Below are positions 25,881 to 34,842 of a DNA stretch of 64,000 bases, one piece after another. This stretch comes from Streptomyces sp. NBC_01142 (lineage in GTDB: Bacteria > Actinomycetota > Actinomycetes > Streptomycetales > Streptomycetaceae): NCBI RefSeq assembly GCF_026341125.1, contig NZ_JAPEOR010000003.1, forward strand, positions 682,001 to 746,000, given 5' to 3'. Numbering within the stretch: the first letter of the stretch is position 1; every line of letters begins with the position of its first letter. The notes under the pieces were generated by a model. That model was not told the origin of the DNA. It searched no databases and was given only the letters and a program-made list of their open reading frames with translations. Both the position numbers and the translations under genes were made by a program.

Positions 25881-27701
25881 TCAGTCCCGGGACGCCGTCC
25901 AGCCGTTCGCCTCGATCAGGGCGGCGTCCGCGGGCCTGGCCGCATCGAACACCGGACGTCCGCCATCCTCGACCCGCAGACCGTCCACGTACACCCCACG
26001 GCCGACGTAGAGCTGGTCGGTCGTGTACCGCCAGCGCAGCCGTACCCTGGCGCCCCGCCACGCCGAGAGATCGGCGCTCAGCAGGTGCCAGACGCGCCCG
26101 GACCAGCCGGTCACCGAGCCCGCCGGATGCGGCTGCGGCTCCGCCGACTTCCGTACGGTGGTGAACGGCACCGGCTTCCAGGTCGCGCCGTCGTCCGCCG
26201 ACGCCTCCAGGAACAGGGCGTCCGAGCCGGGCTCGGTGTCCCACCACAGTGAGGACCGCAGCCGCACCCGTTCGGAGGCGAGGGCGAGCGCGGGCAGGGT
26301 GAGCGTGGCGGTCGTGGAGCCGGCCATGCCGGAGAACCAGGCCGTACGGCCGTGCGCCGGGCGGACGGCGACGGCGCGTGCCAGGTTGTTGGCGGCGGCG
26401 ACACGCGGGGCGCTGCCGGAGCGCCAACTGCGCACTGGATGAACGGAGTTGCCGAGCACGATCAGAAACGCGTCGGTGGTCGGGTCGAGTACCAGGCTGG
26501 TGCCGGTGAACCCGGTGTGGCCCGCGGTGCGCGGTGTGGCCATCGCGCCCATGTACCAGTGCTGGTAGAGCTCGAAGCCGAGGCCGTGTTCGTCACCGGG
26601 GAAGGCGGTGTTGAAGTCGGTGAACATCAGCTCCACCGACGCCGGGTGCAGCACGCGCCGCCGCCCGTACACGCCGCCGTTGAGGAGGGTGCGGGCGAGG
26701 ATCGCGAGATCCCAGGCGCAGGAGAAGATCCCGGCGTGGCCCGCGACACCGCCGAAGCTGTACGCGTTCTCGTCGTGCACCTCACCCCACACCAGGCCCC
26801 GGTCGAGGCCCGACCAGGGCGGCCGGGCGTCCTCGGTGGCGGCGATCTTCGGTTTCCAGAAGGCGGGCGGGTTGAAGCGAGTGCGGTGCATCCCCAGTGG
26901 AGCGGTGATCTCGTTGCGGAGCAGTACATCCAGAGTGTGACCGGTGATCTCCTCGAGGATCAGCTGAAGCGAGATCAGATTGAGGTCGGAGTAAAGGTAT
27001 TTGGTGCCGGGCGTACTGGCCGGGGCCTCGTTCCACAGGAGCCGGAGTCTGCCCTCCCGGGTCGGCTCCTTGTACAGCGGAATCCAGGCGCGGAATCCCG
27101 AGGTGTGGGTGAGCAACTGGCGCACGGTGATGTCCTGTTTGCCGGCGCCCCCGAAATCCGGGAGGTACGAGGCGACCGTGGCGTCCAGCTCCAGCGCGCC
27201 CCGCTCGATCTGCTGCACGGCGAGGATCGAGGTGAACAGCTTCGAGACGGACGCCAGATCGAAGACGGTGTCCTCGGTCATCGAGATCTGCTGGTCCGCC
27301 GGGAACTCCACGGCCGTGTCAGTCTTCTCGTCGTACGCCGCGTAGCGCACCGCCTTGCCGATCGGCCGGTGCAGCGCCACTGTGCCGCCGCGCCCCGCGA
27401 GCAGCACGGCTCCCGCGTACCAGGGGTACTTGGGGGAGGGGGCGAGGAACCTCTCCGCGTCGGTGACGAGTTGGTCCAGATGGCCGGGGATCAGCCCGGC
27501 CCGCTCGGCGGAGCCGCGCCGTAGGGTCGGCCGTCCCGAGTGGTCGCCGGGACCGGCAGCCGGTGAAAGCCCGGCGCCCGCGCCCGGGGCCGCCGCCTGC
27601 GCGAAGGGAATCGGCGCCAGCGCGAGCACACCGCCCAGTGCCAGTATCCCGCCGCCCAGCCTCCGTCTGCTGATCCCTCTGCCTGCCGCGTCCTCTGTCA
27701 T
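25881..27701 (-). CDS. Tat-exported serine hydrolase (beta-lactamase/PBP-like) with C-terminal beta domain
   Basis: The 606-residue protein starts with a twin-arginine signal (ISRRRLGGGILALGGVLAL, cleavage near AQAAAP). The catalytic domain has SxxK as SVSK (about residues 149-152), the second-motif tyrosine in YLYSDLNL (about 237) and a late HTGFTGTSLVLDP box near 400. Residues about 450-606 form an extra beta-rich segment that may bind polysaccharide. This is the class C / D-aminopeptidase-like family acting on peptidoglycan-type peptides outside the cell. AGGAGGG lies 7 nt upstream of the ATG. Two GAAA...TTTC palindromes lie in the promoter. Confidence 0.88.
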   Translation of the reverse strand: MTEDAAGRGISRRRLGGGILALGGVLALAPIPFAQAAAPGAGAGLSPAAGPGDHSGRPTLRRGSAERAGLIPGHLDQLVTDAERFLAPSPKYPWYAGAVLLAGRGGTVALHRPIGKAVRYAAYDEKTDTAVEFPADQQISMTEDTVFDLASVSKLFTSILAVQQIERGALELDATVASYLPDFGGAGKQDITVRQLLTHTSGFRAWIPLYKEPTREGRLRLLWNEAPASTPGTKYLYSDLNLISLQLILEEITGHTLDVLLRNEITAPLGMHRTRFNPPAFWKPKIAATEDARPPWSGLDRGLVWGEVHDENAYSFGGVAGHAGIFSCAWDLAILARTLLNGGVYGRRRVLHPASVELMFTDFNTAFPGDEHGLGFELYQHWYMGAMATPRTAGHTGFTGTSLVLDPTTDAFLIVLGNSVHPVRSWRSGSAPRVAAANNLARAVAVRPAHGRTAWFSGMAGSTTATLTLPALALASERVRLRSSLWWDTEPGSDALFLEASADDGATWKPVPFTTVRKSAEPQPHPAGSVTGWSGRVWHLLSADLSAWRGARVRLRWRYTTDQLYVGRGVYVDGLRVEDGGRPVFDAARPADAALIEANGWTASRD

Positions 27702-27714
27702 GCAGCACCCTCCT

Positions 27715-27754
27715 GAAAGTATCTTTCGGGATCCCGATCGGCAGTGAAACTTTC
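27715..27754 (-). promoter_or_regulatory. Paired GAAA/TTTC palindromes in the serine hydrolase promoter
   Basis: GAAAGTATCTTTC (27715-27727) is a perfect 13-bp palindrome and GAAACTTTC (27746-27754) a perfect 9-bp one. They are spaced by 18 nt, immediately upstream of the AGGAGGG ribosome site of the Tat-exported hydrolase. The half-site GAAA..TTTC resembles operators of RpiR/MurR-type sugar-phosphate regulators controlling muropeptide recycling; this regulator assignment is a guess. Confidence 0.5.
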
Positions 27755-27790
27755 TTGCGGTGCCCCGGTGCTGTCAACCACCACAAAGAA

Positions 27791-27807
27791 TCTGACACAG
27801 CATCAGA
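27791..27807 (+). promoter_or_regulatory. 17-bp operator TCTGA-N7-TCAGA, copy 1
   Basis: TCTGACACAGCATCAGA lies 43 nt before the nitronate monooxygenase start. The same TCTGA-N7-TCAGA layout occurs at 48251-48267 between an acyl-CoA synthetase and an enoyl-CoA hydratase gene. Size and symmetry fit a TetR-type dimer. Confidence 0.55.
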
Positions 27808-27850
27808 AAATCTCTTCCCTCGTCCGCCTGGCTGCGGCATCCTGCCGCCC

Positions 27851-28960
27851 ATGGAGACGGAGCTGAGCAAGAGACTGGGCATCGAGCACGCCATCTTCGG
27901 CTTCACGCCGTTCCCCGCGGTTGCCGCGGCCATCACCCGGGCGGGCGGCTTCGGCGTACTCGGCGCGGTCCGCTACACCGCGCCCGACGATCTCAAACGC
28001 GACCTCGACTGGATCGAGGACCACACCGACGGAAAGCCGTACGGCCTCGATGTCGTCATGCCCGCCAAGAAGGTCGAGGGCGTGACCGAGGCCGATGTCG
28101 AGGCGATGATCCCCGATACGCACCGGCAGTTCGTCAGGGACACCCTCGCCGAACACGGCGTTCCCGACCTCCCCGAGGGCGAGGTCTCCGGCTGGCGCAT
28201 CACCGGCTGGATGGAACAGGTCGCCCGCAACCAGCTCGACGTCGCCTTCGACTATCCGATCAAGCTGCTCGCCAACGCCCTCGGCTCCCCGCCCGCAGAT
28301 GTCATCGAGCGCGCCCACGGCCGGCAGGTGCTGGTCGCGGCACTGGCGGGCAGCGCCAAGCACGCCAGACGGCACGCCGAGGCGGGCATCGACATCGTCG
28401 TCGCTCAGGGCTACGAAGCCGGCGGCCACACCGGGGAGATCGCCTCCATGGTGCTCGTCCCCGAGGTCGTCGACGCCGTCAGCCCCCTTCCCGTACTTGC
28501 CGCGGGCGGCATCGGCAGCGGCGAACAGATCGCCGCCGGTCTCGCCCTCGGCGCCCAGGGCGCCTGGCTCGGCTCGATCTGGCTCACCACCACCGAGGCC
28601 GATCTCCACTCCCGCGCGCTGACCGCCAAACTCCTCGCGGCCGGCTCCGGCGACACGGTGCGCTCGCGCGCCCTGACCGGCAAGCCCGCACGCCAGCTGC
28701 GCACCGAATGGACCGACGCCTGGGACGACCCCAGCGGTCCGGGCACGCTGCCCATGCCGCTCCAGGGGCTGCTCGTCGCCGAGGCCGTGTCCCGCATCCA
28801 GAAGTACGAAGTGGGCCCGCTGCTCGGTACACCCGTGGGGCAGATCGTCGGCCGGATGAACTCCGAGCGCAGTGTGCAGGCCGTCTTCGACGAGCTGACC
28901 CGCGGCTTCGAGCGGGCCGCGGACCGTATCCGCCGCATCGCCGGAAGGAGCCAGTCATGA
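27851..28960 (+). CDS. Nitronate monooxygenase family flavoprotein (2-nitropropane dioxygenase-like)
   Basis: The 369-residue TIM-barrel protein has the FMN-binding and catalytic-histidine segment VAQGYEAGGHTGEIASM (about residues 185-201) and the phosphate-binding loop VLAAGGIGSGEQIAAGLALG (about 217-236). Start METELSKRLGIEHAIFGF is typical. Members oxidise nitronates, but actinobacterial paralogs in sterol-type clusters have other or unknown roles. Its TGA overlaps the ATG of the following acyl-CoA synthetase, so the two are translationally coupled. A 17-bp palindrome precedes it. Confidence 0.86.
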   Translation: METELSKRLGIEHAIFGFTPFPAVAAAITRAGGFGVLGAVRYTAPDDLKRDLDWIEDHTDGKPYGLDVVMPAKKVEGVTEADVEAMIPDTHRQFVRDTLAEHGVPDLPEGEVSGWRITGWMEQVARNQLDVAFDYPIKLLANALGSPPADVIERAHGRQVLVAALAGSAKHARRHAEAGIDIVVAQGYEAGGHTGEIASMVLVPEVVDAVSPLPVLAAGGIGSGEQIAAGLALGAQGAWLGSIWLTTTEADLHSRALTAKLLAAGSGDTVRSRALTGKPARQLRTEWTDAWDDPSGPGTLPMPLQGLLVAEAVSRIQKYEVGPLLGTPVGQIVGRMNSERSVQAVFDELTRGFERAADRIRRIAGRSQS

Positions 28961-30534
28961 CCGAGCGGCCGTGGGGGTCCCCCCGGACGGGGTCGGGAGG
29001 AGGCTTCTGGGCGCAGGCGACCGCCGACCCGGACCGTACGATCCTGGTCGCGCCGGACGGCGGGGCATGGACCGCCGGACGGCTGCACGCCGCCGTGAAC
29101 CAGCTCGTCCACGGGCTGCGCGCCGCCGGGCTGGAGCGCGGCGACGCCTTCGCTGTCGTCCTCCCCAACGGCGTCGAGTTCATCACCGCCTACCTCGCGG
29201 CCTCCCAGGCCGGGCTCTATCTGGTCCCCGTCAACCACCATCTCGTCGGACCGGAGATCGCCTGGATCGTCGCCGACTCGGGCGCCAAGGTGCTCATCGC
29301 GCACGAGCGTTTCGCGGCCGCCGCGACGGCCGCCGCCGACGAGGCGAAGCTGCCCGCAAGCCACCGCCACGCCGTCGGCGCGGTCGCGGGCTTCCGCCCC
29401 TACGGCGAACTCCTCGACGGGCAGCCGGAGTCCGTACCGGACGGGCGGACGCTCGGCTGGGTCATGAACTACACCTCGGGCACCACAGGCCGGCCCCGCG
29501 GCATCCGCCGCCCGCTGTCCGGCAGGCTCCCCGAGGAGACCCAGCTCGGCGGGTTCCTCGGCATCTTCGGCATCAGGCCGTTCGACGACAACGTCCATCT
29601 GGTCTGTTCGCCGCTCTACCACACCGCCGTACTCCAATTCGCGGGTGCCGCCCTGCACATCGGGCATCCCCTCGTCCTGATGGACAAGTGGACGCCCGAG
29701 GAGATGCTGCGCCTCATCGACGCGTACGACTGCACCCATACGCACATGGTCCCGACCCAGTTCCACCGTCTCCTCGCGCTGCCCGAGGAGGTGAAGGGGC
29801 GGTACGACGTGTCGTCCATGCGGCACGCCATCCATGGCGCCGCGCCCTGCCCCGACCACGTCAAGCGGGCGATGATCGACTGGTGGGGCACCTGTGTGGA
29901 GGAGTACTACGCGGCGAGCGAGGGCGGCGGAGCTTTCGCGACCGCCGAGGACTGGCTGAAGAAGCCCGGTACCGTCGGCAAGGCCTGGCCCATCAGCGAA
30001 CTCGCCGTCTTCGACGACGACGGCACCAGGCTTCCGCCGGGCGAACTGGGCACCGTCTACATGAAGATGAGCACCGGTGGTTTCAGCTACCACAAGGACA
30101 AGGCCAAGACGGAGAAGAACCGTATCGGTGACTTCTTCACCGTAGGCGACCTCGGCGTCCTCGACGAGGACGGGTATCTCTTCCTCCGCGACCGCAAGAT
30201 CGACATGATCATCTCGGGCGGCGTCAACATCTACCCTGCCGAGATCGAGTCGGCGCTGCTCACCCATCCCGCCGTCGCCGACGCGGCCGCCTTCGGTATC
30301 CCGCACGCCGACTGGGGCGAGGAGGTCAAGGCGGTCGTCGAGGCCGCCGAGAGCCATGAGCCGGGTGATGATCTGGCGGCCGACATCCTCGCCCACTGCG
30401 AGCGGCAACTGGCGGGCTACAAGCGCCCCAGGACGGTGGACTTCATCGAGGTCATGCCGCGCGACCCGAACGGCAAGCTCTACAAACGACGGCTGCGGGA
30501 GCCGTACTGGGAGGGTCACGAGCGCGCGATGTGA
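28957..30534 (+). CDS. Acyl-CoA synthetase (FadD-type, ANL superfamily)
   Basis: The 525-residue enzyme contains the P-loop MNYTSGTTGRPRGI (about residues 169-182), the adenylate motif YYAASEGGG near 320, and the hinge/A8 motif RDRKIDMIISGGVNIYPAE near 413. The catalytic lysine is in PRDPNGKLYKRRL near the end. It activates a carboxylic acid to its acyl-CoA using ATP. It is translationally coupled to the nitronate monooxygenase by ATGA overlap, suggesting that both act on the same substrate class. The acid cannot be determined from sequence; similar proteins in actinomycetes handle sterol side-chain or other bulky acids. Confidence 0.88.
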   Translation: MTERPWGSPRTGSGGGFWAQATADPDRTILVAPDGGAWTAGRLHAAVNQLVHGLRAAGLERGDAFAVVLPNGVEFITAYLAASQAGLYLVPVNHHLVGPEIAWIVADSGAKVLIAHERFAAAATAAADEAKLPASHRHAVGAVAGFRPYGELLDGQPESVPDGRTLGWVMNYTSGTTGRPRGIRRPLSGRLPEETQLGGFLGIFGIRPFDDNVHLVCSPLYHTAVLQFAGAALHIGHPLVLMDKWTPEEMLRLIDAYDCTHTHMVPTQFHRLLALPEEVKGRYDVSSMRHAIHGAAPCPDHVKRAMIDWWGTCVEEYYAASEGGGAFATAEDWLKKPGTVGKAWPISELAVFDDDGTRLPPGELGTVYMKMSTGGFSYHKDKAKTEKNRIGDFFTVGDLGVLDEDGYLFLRDRKIDMIISGGVNIYPAEIESALLTHPAVADAAAFGIPHADWGEEVKAVVEAAESHEPGDDLAADILAHCERQLAGYKRPRTVDFIEVMPRDPNGKLYKRRLREPYWEGHERAM

Positions 30535-31243
30535 GTCCCGGGGCCGAGCAGTGCGGGCAGTAGCTGCGACTCCTCGCAGGTGAAGTGCTCCTCGACCGGC
30601 GTGGCGGGCCGGTCCCGGCTCGGCGCGGGGCCCGTCGGCGTTGCAGGCGAAGACCAGGATCCGGTCGGCGGCCTCCCGTGCGGAGACCGCGGGGTTGGTG
30701 TGGGGGCGCCCGCCGCGCGCGCCGGTGTGGTCAGCGCACGAGCGTGGCGCCCTCGAACGTCAGCCGGCCGGTCAGCCGATCAGGAACGCGACGGCTCAGG
30801 GCCGGACGCCGACGCAGTGCGGACGCTGTCGCTGCTCATGCCGCGGACGGCCGGGCGGGTGAAACGGATCCGGAATCCCGAGGAGCGGCAGTCGCTCGCC
30901 CTCGCGCCCCGGCATCCTTCCCGCCCCAGCCGGCCGTCGATCGCGGAGCGCCTCCCGTCTGCGATGCTCACCGGCTTGCGCGGCCGGTCTGCCGGGTCCT
31001 CCTGCCGCTCCAGAAATCCGCTACGGGCCGACTCCCGGACCATCAAGGCTCACGGCTGTCGGGGCGACCTCCGGGCGCGCGGCCCGCCCGCTGACGCCCA
31101 CCGGCCCGTCGAAGGGCAGATACGCCGGCAGCGGCAGGCGTACGAGGACGGCCTCTCCGACGACTGAGCCGCACCCCGGCGAGCCGACCCCGTTGGCGCA
31201 GCACCTCGCGCGGCCCGTCCCCCGCTCTGGCAGCGTGACCGGC
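30535..31243 (-). other. Non-coding or decayed stretch with possible hemerythrin-like remnant
   Basis: Open frames exist on both strands but are basic, proline/arginine-rich and lack ribosome sites. On the minus strand just after the acyl-CoA synthetase (about 30537-30612), PVEEHFTCEESQLLPAL resembles the C-terminal helix of a hemerythrin-type HHE domain. No start or upstream half can be found, so it is at most a relic. The rest holds nothing I can support. Confidence 0.35.
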
Positions 31244-32344
31244 ATGAGCACGGGCACGGCGGGGATGACACGGCAGTGGACCACCTGGGTGCCCATCGCC
31301 GCCGCGGTCGCCCTGGCCCTGGCCTGGGGCCGCGACCTCCCGGGGCTTGGCGTCGCCGTCATCGGGCTGTTTCTGGTCGGGGCCGTGCTCGCCGCCGTGC
31401 ACCACGCCGAGGTGGTCGCCCACCGGGTCGGCGAGCCCTTCGGCTCACTCGTCCTCGCCGTCGCGGTCACCGTCATCGAGGTCGGACTCATCGTCACGCT
31501 GATGGCCGGCGGCGGCGAGAAGACATCCACCTACGCCAGGGACACCGTCTTCGCGGCCGTCATGATCACCTGCAATGGCATCGTCGGACTGTCCGTCCTG
31601 ACCGGCGCCCTGCGCAACCGTGTGGCGGTCTTCAACGCCGAGGGCTCCGGCGCGGCACTCGCCACCGTCTGCACCCTCGCCACCATGACGCTGGTCCTGC
31701 CCACCTTCACCACGAGCCGACCGGGCCCCGAGTTCACCGGGGTCCAACTGACCTTCGCCGCCGTCGCGTCGCTGTGCGTGTACGGGCTGTTCGTCGCCGT
31801 CCAGACCGTGCGCCACCGCGACTACTTCCTCCCTGTGCAGCGCGAGGGCCGGCCGGCCGATCCGGACGAGCACGCCCCGCCACCGAGCCTCGGCCGGACC
31901 TGGTGGAGCACCGGACTGCTCGTCGTGGCCCTCGTCGCCGTTGTCGGCAACGCCAAGCTCGTCTCGCCGGCCATCGAGGCCGGCGTGAAATCGGCCGGGC
32001 TGCCGACCCCCGTCGTCGGCGTCGTCATCGCGCTCATGGTGCTCGCGCCCGAGACGCTCGCCGCCGTGCGCGCCGCCCGCCAAGATCGCCTGCAGACCAG
32101 TTTGAACCTCGCCTACGGCTCCGCCATCGCGAGCATCGGGCTGACCATCCCGGCCATCGCGCTCGCCTCGGTCTGGCTGCCCGGGCCCCTGGTCCTGGGT
32201 GAAGACGCCACCCATATGGTGCTGCTCGTGCTCACCGCAGTGGTGAGCGTGCTGACCGTGGTGCCCGGACGAGCCACTCTCCTTCAGGGCGGCGTGCACA
32301 TGGTGCTGTTCGCCGCCTTCGTCTTCCTCTCGGTCAGCCCCTGA
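31244..32344 (+). CDS. Calcium/sodium-proton exchanger, ChaA-like
   Basis: The 366-residue polytopic membrane protein has about 10-11 hydrophobic segments in two homologous halves joined by a polar loop (about residues 205-225). Each half has an acidic Ca/CA motif: the first in AVTVIEVGLIVTLM (about 84-97), the second in ALMVLAPETLAAVRAAR (about 263-279). Length equals that of typical ChaA. It exports Ca2+ or Na+ in exchange for protons across the cytoplasmic membrane. ATG at 31244 is preferred over the longer frame because of composition; a second ATG 21 nt on is possible. Its 3' end overlaps the convergent penicillin acylase gene by 11 nt. Confidence 0.87.
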   Translation: MSTGTAGMTRQWTTWVPIAAAVALALAWGRDLPGLGVAVIGLFLVGAVLAAVHHAEVVAHRVGEPFGSLVLAVAVTVIEVGLIVTLMAGGGEKTSTYARDTVFAAVMITCNGIVGLSVLTGALRNRVAVFNAEGSGAALATVCTLATMTLVLPTFTTSRPGPEFTGVQLTFAAVASLCVYGLFVAVQTVRHRDYFLPVQREGRPADPDEHAPPPSLGRTWWSTGLLVVALVAVVGNAKLVSPAIEAGVKSAGLPTPVVGVVIALMVLAPETLAAVRAARQDRLQTSLNLAYGSAIASIGLTIPAIALASVWLPGPLVLGEDATHMVLLVLTAVVSVLTVVPGRATLLQGGVHMVLFAAFVFLSVSP

Positions 32345-34715
32345 CCCGCACCACCTTGAGCGCCGGCGAGCGCAGGATGTCCCGCTCGCAGAACCGCGAC
32401 GTCACCCAGCGCTCACCCGAGAACAGCTCGGTCTGGTCGCTGTAGTACGGCGAGGCGGGGTTCGAGGACTGCGCGTACGTGAGCAGGGTGCGGGCCACCG
32501 GGCAGCGTCCGCCGTTCCAGCCGACCGCCTGGACATGGCTGGAGCCGTGAGTCACCTCCGTATAGCCGCCGGCCGCCGCGTTCCACACCGGCTCGATCTT
32601 GTTCCACACGCCGAGAGATTCCGTACCGCCGTGGACCGGGATGCGCTGTGCCTTCCGTACGACGAACTGGGCCTCTCCCAGCGGCGCGTCCAGCTCCGGG
32701 CCCGCCGTGCGCAGCTCGGCCACCGCTTCGGCCAGAGCCTTGGCGAAGCCGGGCGACGAGGTGTTGAGGGTGTTGGGCGTACGCACCGGATCGGCCGCCG
32801 AGAACGGCACCTTCCACTGTCCGGCCGCCGGGACCGCGGCGGTGAACCTGCGCCAGAAGCGGTCGAAGAGCAGCGCACCGCGGCTGTCGGTGTTCATCGT
32901 CCGGTCCCAGCGCCCGATCACGCCGCACGCCTCGCTGTCGCCCGGCAACACGCCCGCACACGCCTTCGCCACGTCCGCCGCGGCCAGATCCCCGGCGGGC
33001 ACACGGTTCGCGAACTGCTGCTCCTGCAGATCGGTGACCGTCAGCCGACCCCTGTCCGCCATCGCCGCCACATCCTCGATACCGCCGCGGGTACGCAGCG
33101 AACGGGGTGTGCCGAGGGAGCCGAAGACCCGCTCGTAGCCGGTGAGCGGCCGGTCGGCGTTGGCCAGCCAGGCACTGTCGTTGGAGTTCGCCGCGTACGG
33201 AGCGTCCCTGAGCGTCGGCATCCTCGACGGGCCGAAGATGCCCGGCTGCACCGCGTCCTTGTCCGAGCCGGGCATGCAGCCGGCGCGCGAGCCGTCCAGT
33301 ACGGCGACGCCCGACGCCGGATACGTCACCGCTCCGAGCGGGGTGGAGCAGCGCTGCGCCAGCTCGTCGGTGATCCGCGGAAGCACCTGGGACTGGGTGA
33401 AGAGCGTGTGCCCGCCCGAGTCCGCGGCGACCGTGTTCACCCATGGCAGGCCCTGGGTGCGCCGCAGCGCCTCGAGCATGTCCTTGGTGGAGCGGGACCT
33501 GCCGAAGGCCAGCGCGGTGTCCGAGCCGCGCAGATTGGCGGCGTTGGGGTCGTTCAGCGCGTACGCGGTCGTCGCCGACCAGGGCAGCGGCAGCGTCGGG
33601 CCGAGCGAGGTGACGACGGGTCCGTACCGCGTCCACCACTGCGTACGGGTGACGGGCGCGCCGTCCCTGACCGGGACGGTGACGGTCCGCTTCGTCATCC
33701 GCTCGCGCTCGCCGTCCACCAGATACGCGGTCGGGTCGGCCGGGTCCAGGGTCAGCTGATGCAGATTGAGGGGCACGCCGGTCGCGACGGTATGGCTCCA
33801 GGCCACCTTGTCGTTGAAGCCGATGCTGACCACGGGGGTGCCGAGCAGCGAGCTGCCCGAGACATTCAGCTCACCGGGAACCGTCTGCTGCGACTGCCAG
33901 AACCGGCGGCCGCCCTGCCAGGGATAGTGCGGATTGCCGAGCAGCAGTCCGCGCCCGTTCGCCGACGTCCTCCCGCTGAACGCGACGGCGTTGGAACCCA
34001 TGTCGGCGCTGTCGGCGGCGAACAGCTTCCGTGCCGCCTTCGCCGTCGCGGCCGCGTCCGGCGCGCCGACCGGGGCCACGCCCGGTGGCTGGGCCGCGGT
34101 GATGCCGTCGATGCCGCGTCCCTGCCCGCCGAGTACCGAGACGGCAAAGCCGCGCCGGGCGACGTCCAGGGTGCTCACCGGCCGTACCCAATCGGCGTTC
34201 TTGCAGGCCGGATCAGTGATGTGATGCTGCTTCAGCCAGGCGTTGTAGCCGGCCGCCCAGCCGCGCATCAGCTCCTTGACCTGCCGACTGGCGCCGGCCG
34301 GAGCGGGCGTGGCGAGCAGCTTCTCGACGGTGCCCGCATCCCGTACGCCGCGGAAGTACAGGTCGCTGGAGAGGTTCCTGGCCGCAGAGGAGAGCGAGCC
34401 GTCCGGCGCCGCGTCCGGGCCGAAGAAGCGCGAGCGTTCGCCGCGCACCGTGACGAAACCGTCGGCGAGGACGCACACCTGGTCGGCGGCCTGCGCCCAG
34501 CCGGTGCCGAAGCCGAGGTTCGCGTAGTCCTTGGCCACGATGTGCGGGATGCCGTGCTCGGTGTAGCGGATGACGGCGGACAGACCTCCGCCGGAGGGAT
34601 GCCGGTCGTGCCGGTCACGGGGGTCGGCAGCCGCGGTGGGCGGCAGCACGGCCGCGGCCGTCAACAGGGCGATGCCGGTGAGGGCGAGCCGTCTCAGGCG
34701 GGTGCGGAAGAGCAA
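32334..34715 (-). CDS. Secreted penicillin acylase family N-terminal-nucleophile hydrolase
   Basis: The TTG at 34715 is chosen because GGGAGG lies 4 nt upstream; it opens a signal peptide (LFRTRLRRLALTGIALLTAA, cleavage near TAAADP). The 793-residue precursor has the alpha-subunit sequence GIPHIVAKDYANLGFGTGWA. The autoproteolytic site is DMGSNAVAFSG, with Ser of GSNA (about residue 240) as the future N-terminal nucleophile. LLLGNPHYPW and the beta-subunit segments FNDKVAWSHTV and YAANSNDSAWLAN follow. Relatives include aculeacin A acylase and acyl-homoserine-lactone acylases, so N-acyl cleavage of lipopeptides or quorum signals is plausible. The gene is monocistronic. Confidence 0.9.
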   Translation of the reverse strand: MLFRTRLRRLALTGIALLTAAAVLPPTAAADPRDRHDRHPSGGGLSAVIRYTEHGIPHIVAKDYANLGFGTGWAQAADQVCVLADGFVTVRGERSRFFGPDAAPDGSLSSAARNLSSDLYFRGVRDAGTVEKLLATPAPAGASRQVKELMRGWAAGYNAWLKQHHITDPACKNADWVRPVSTLDVARRGFAVSVLGGQGRGIDGITAAQPPGVAPVGAPDAAATAKAARKLFAADSADMGSNAVAFSGRTSANGRGLLLGNPHYPWQGGRRFWQSQQTVPGELNVSGSSLLGTPVVSIGFNDKVAWSHTVATGVPLNLHQLTLDPADPTAYLVDGERERMTKRTVTVPVRDGAPVTRTQWWTRYGPVVTSLGPTLPLPWSATTAYALNDPNAANLRGSDTALAFGRSRSTKDMLEALRRTQGLPWVNTVAADSGGHTLFTQSQVLPRITDELAQRCSTPLGAVTYPASGVAVLDGSRAGCMPGSDKDAVQPGIFGPSRMPTLRDAPYAANSNDSAWLANADRPLTGYERVFGSLGTPRSLRTRGGIEDVAAMADRGRLTVTDLQEQQFANRVPAGDLAAADVAKACAGVLPGDSEACGVIGRWDRTMNTDSRGALLFDRFWRRFTAAVPAAGQWKVPFSAADPVRTPNTLNTSSPGFAKALAEAVAELRTAGPELDAPLGEAQFVVRKAQRIPVHGGTESLGVWNKIEPVWNAAAGGYTEVTHGSSHVQAVGWNGGRCPVARTLLTYAQSSNPASPYYSDQTELFSGERWVTSRFCERDILRSPALKVVRVRG

Positions 34716-34842
34716 CGTGCCTCCCAACAGGACTGCGGTGAAAGCCGGTTGGTCCATGCAGTCAGCCGGTGGAGTCCATGTCAACATCCCGTTCGGTATC
34801 CGAGGTCTTGACCCTCGGCGCGGCACCGCACAGGATCCAGCC

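Noticed and set aside
30580..31167. Possible 195-residue plus-strand protein
   Set aside because: Arg/Pro/Gly-rich, no Shine-Dalgarno sequence, no matching domain, and other frames are equally open.
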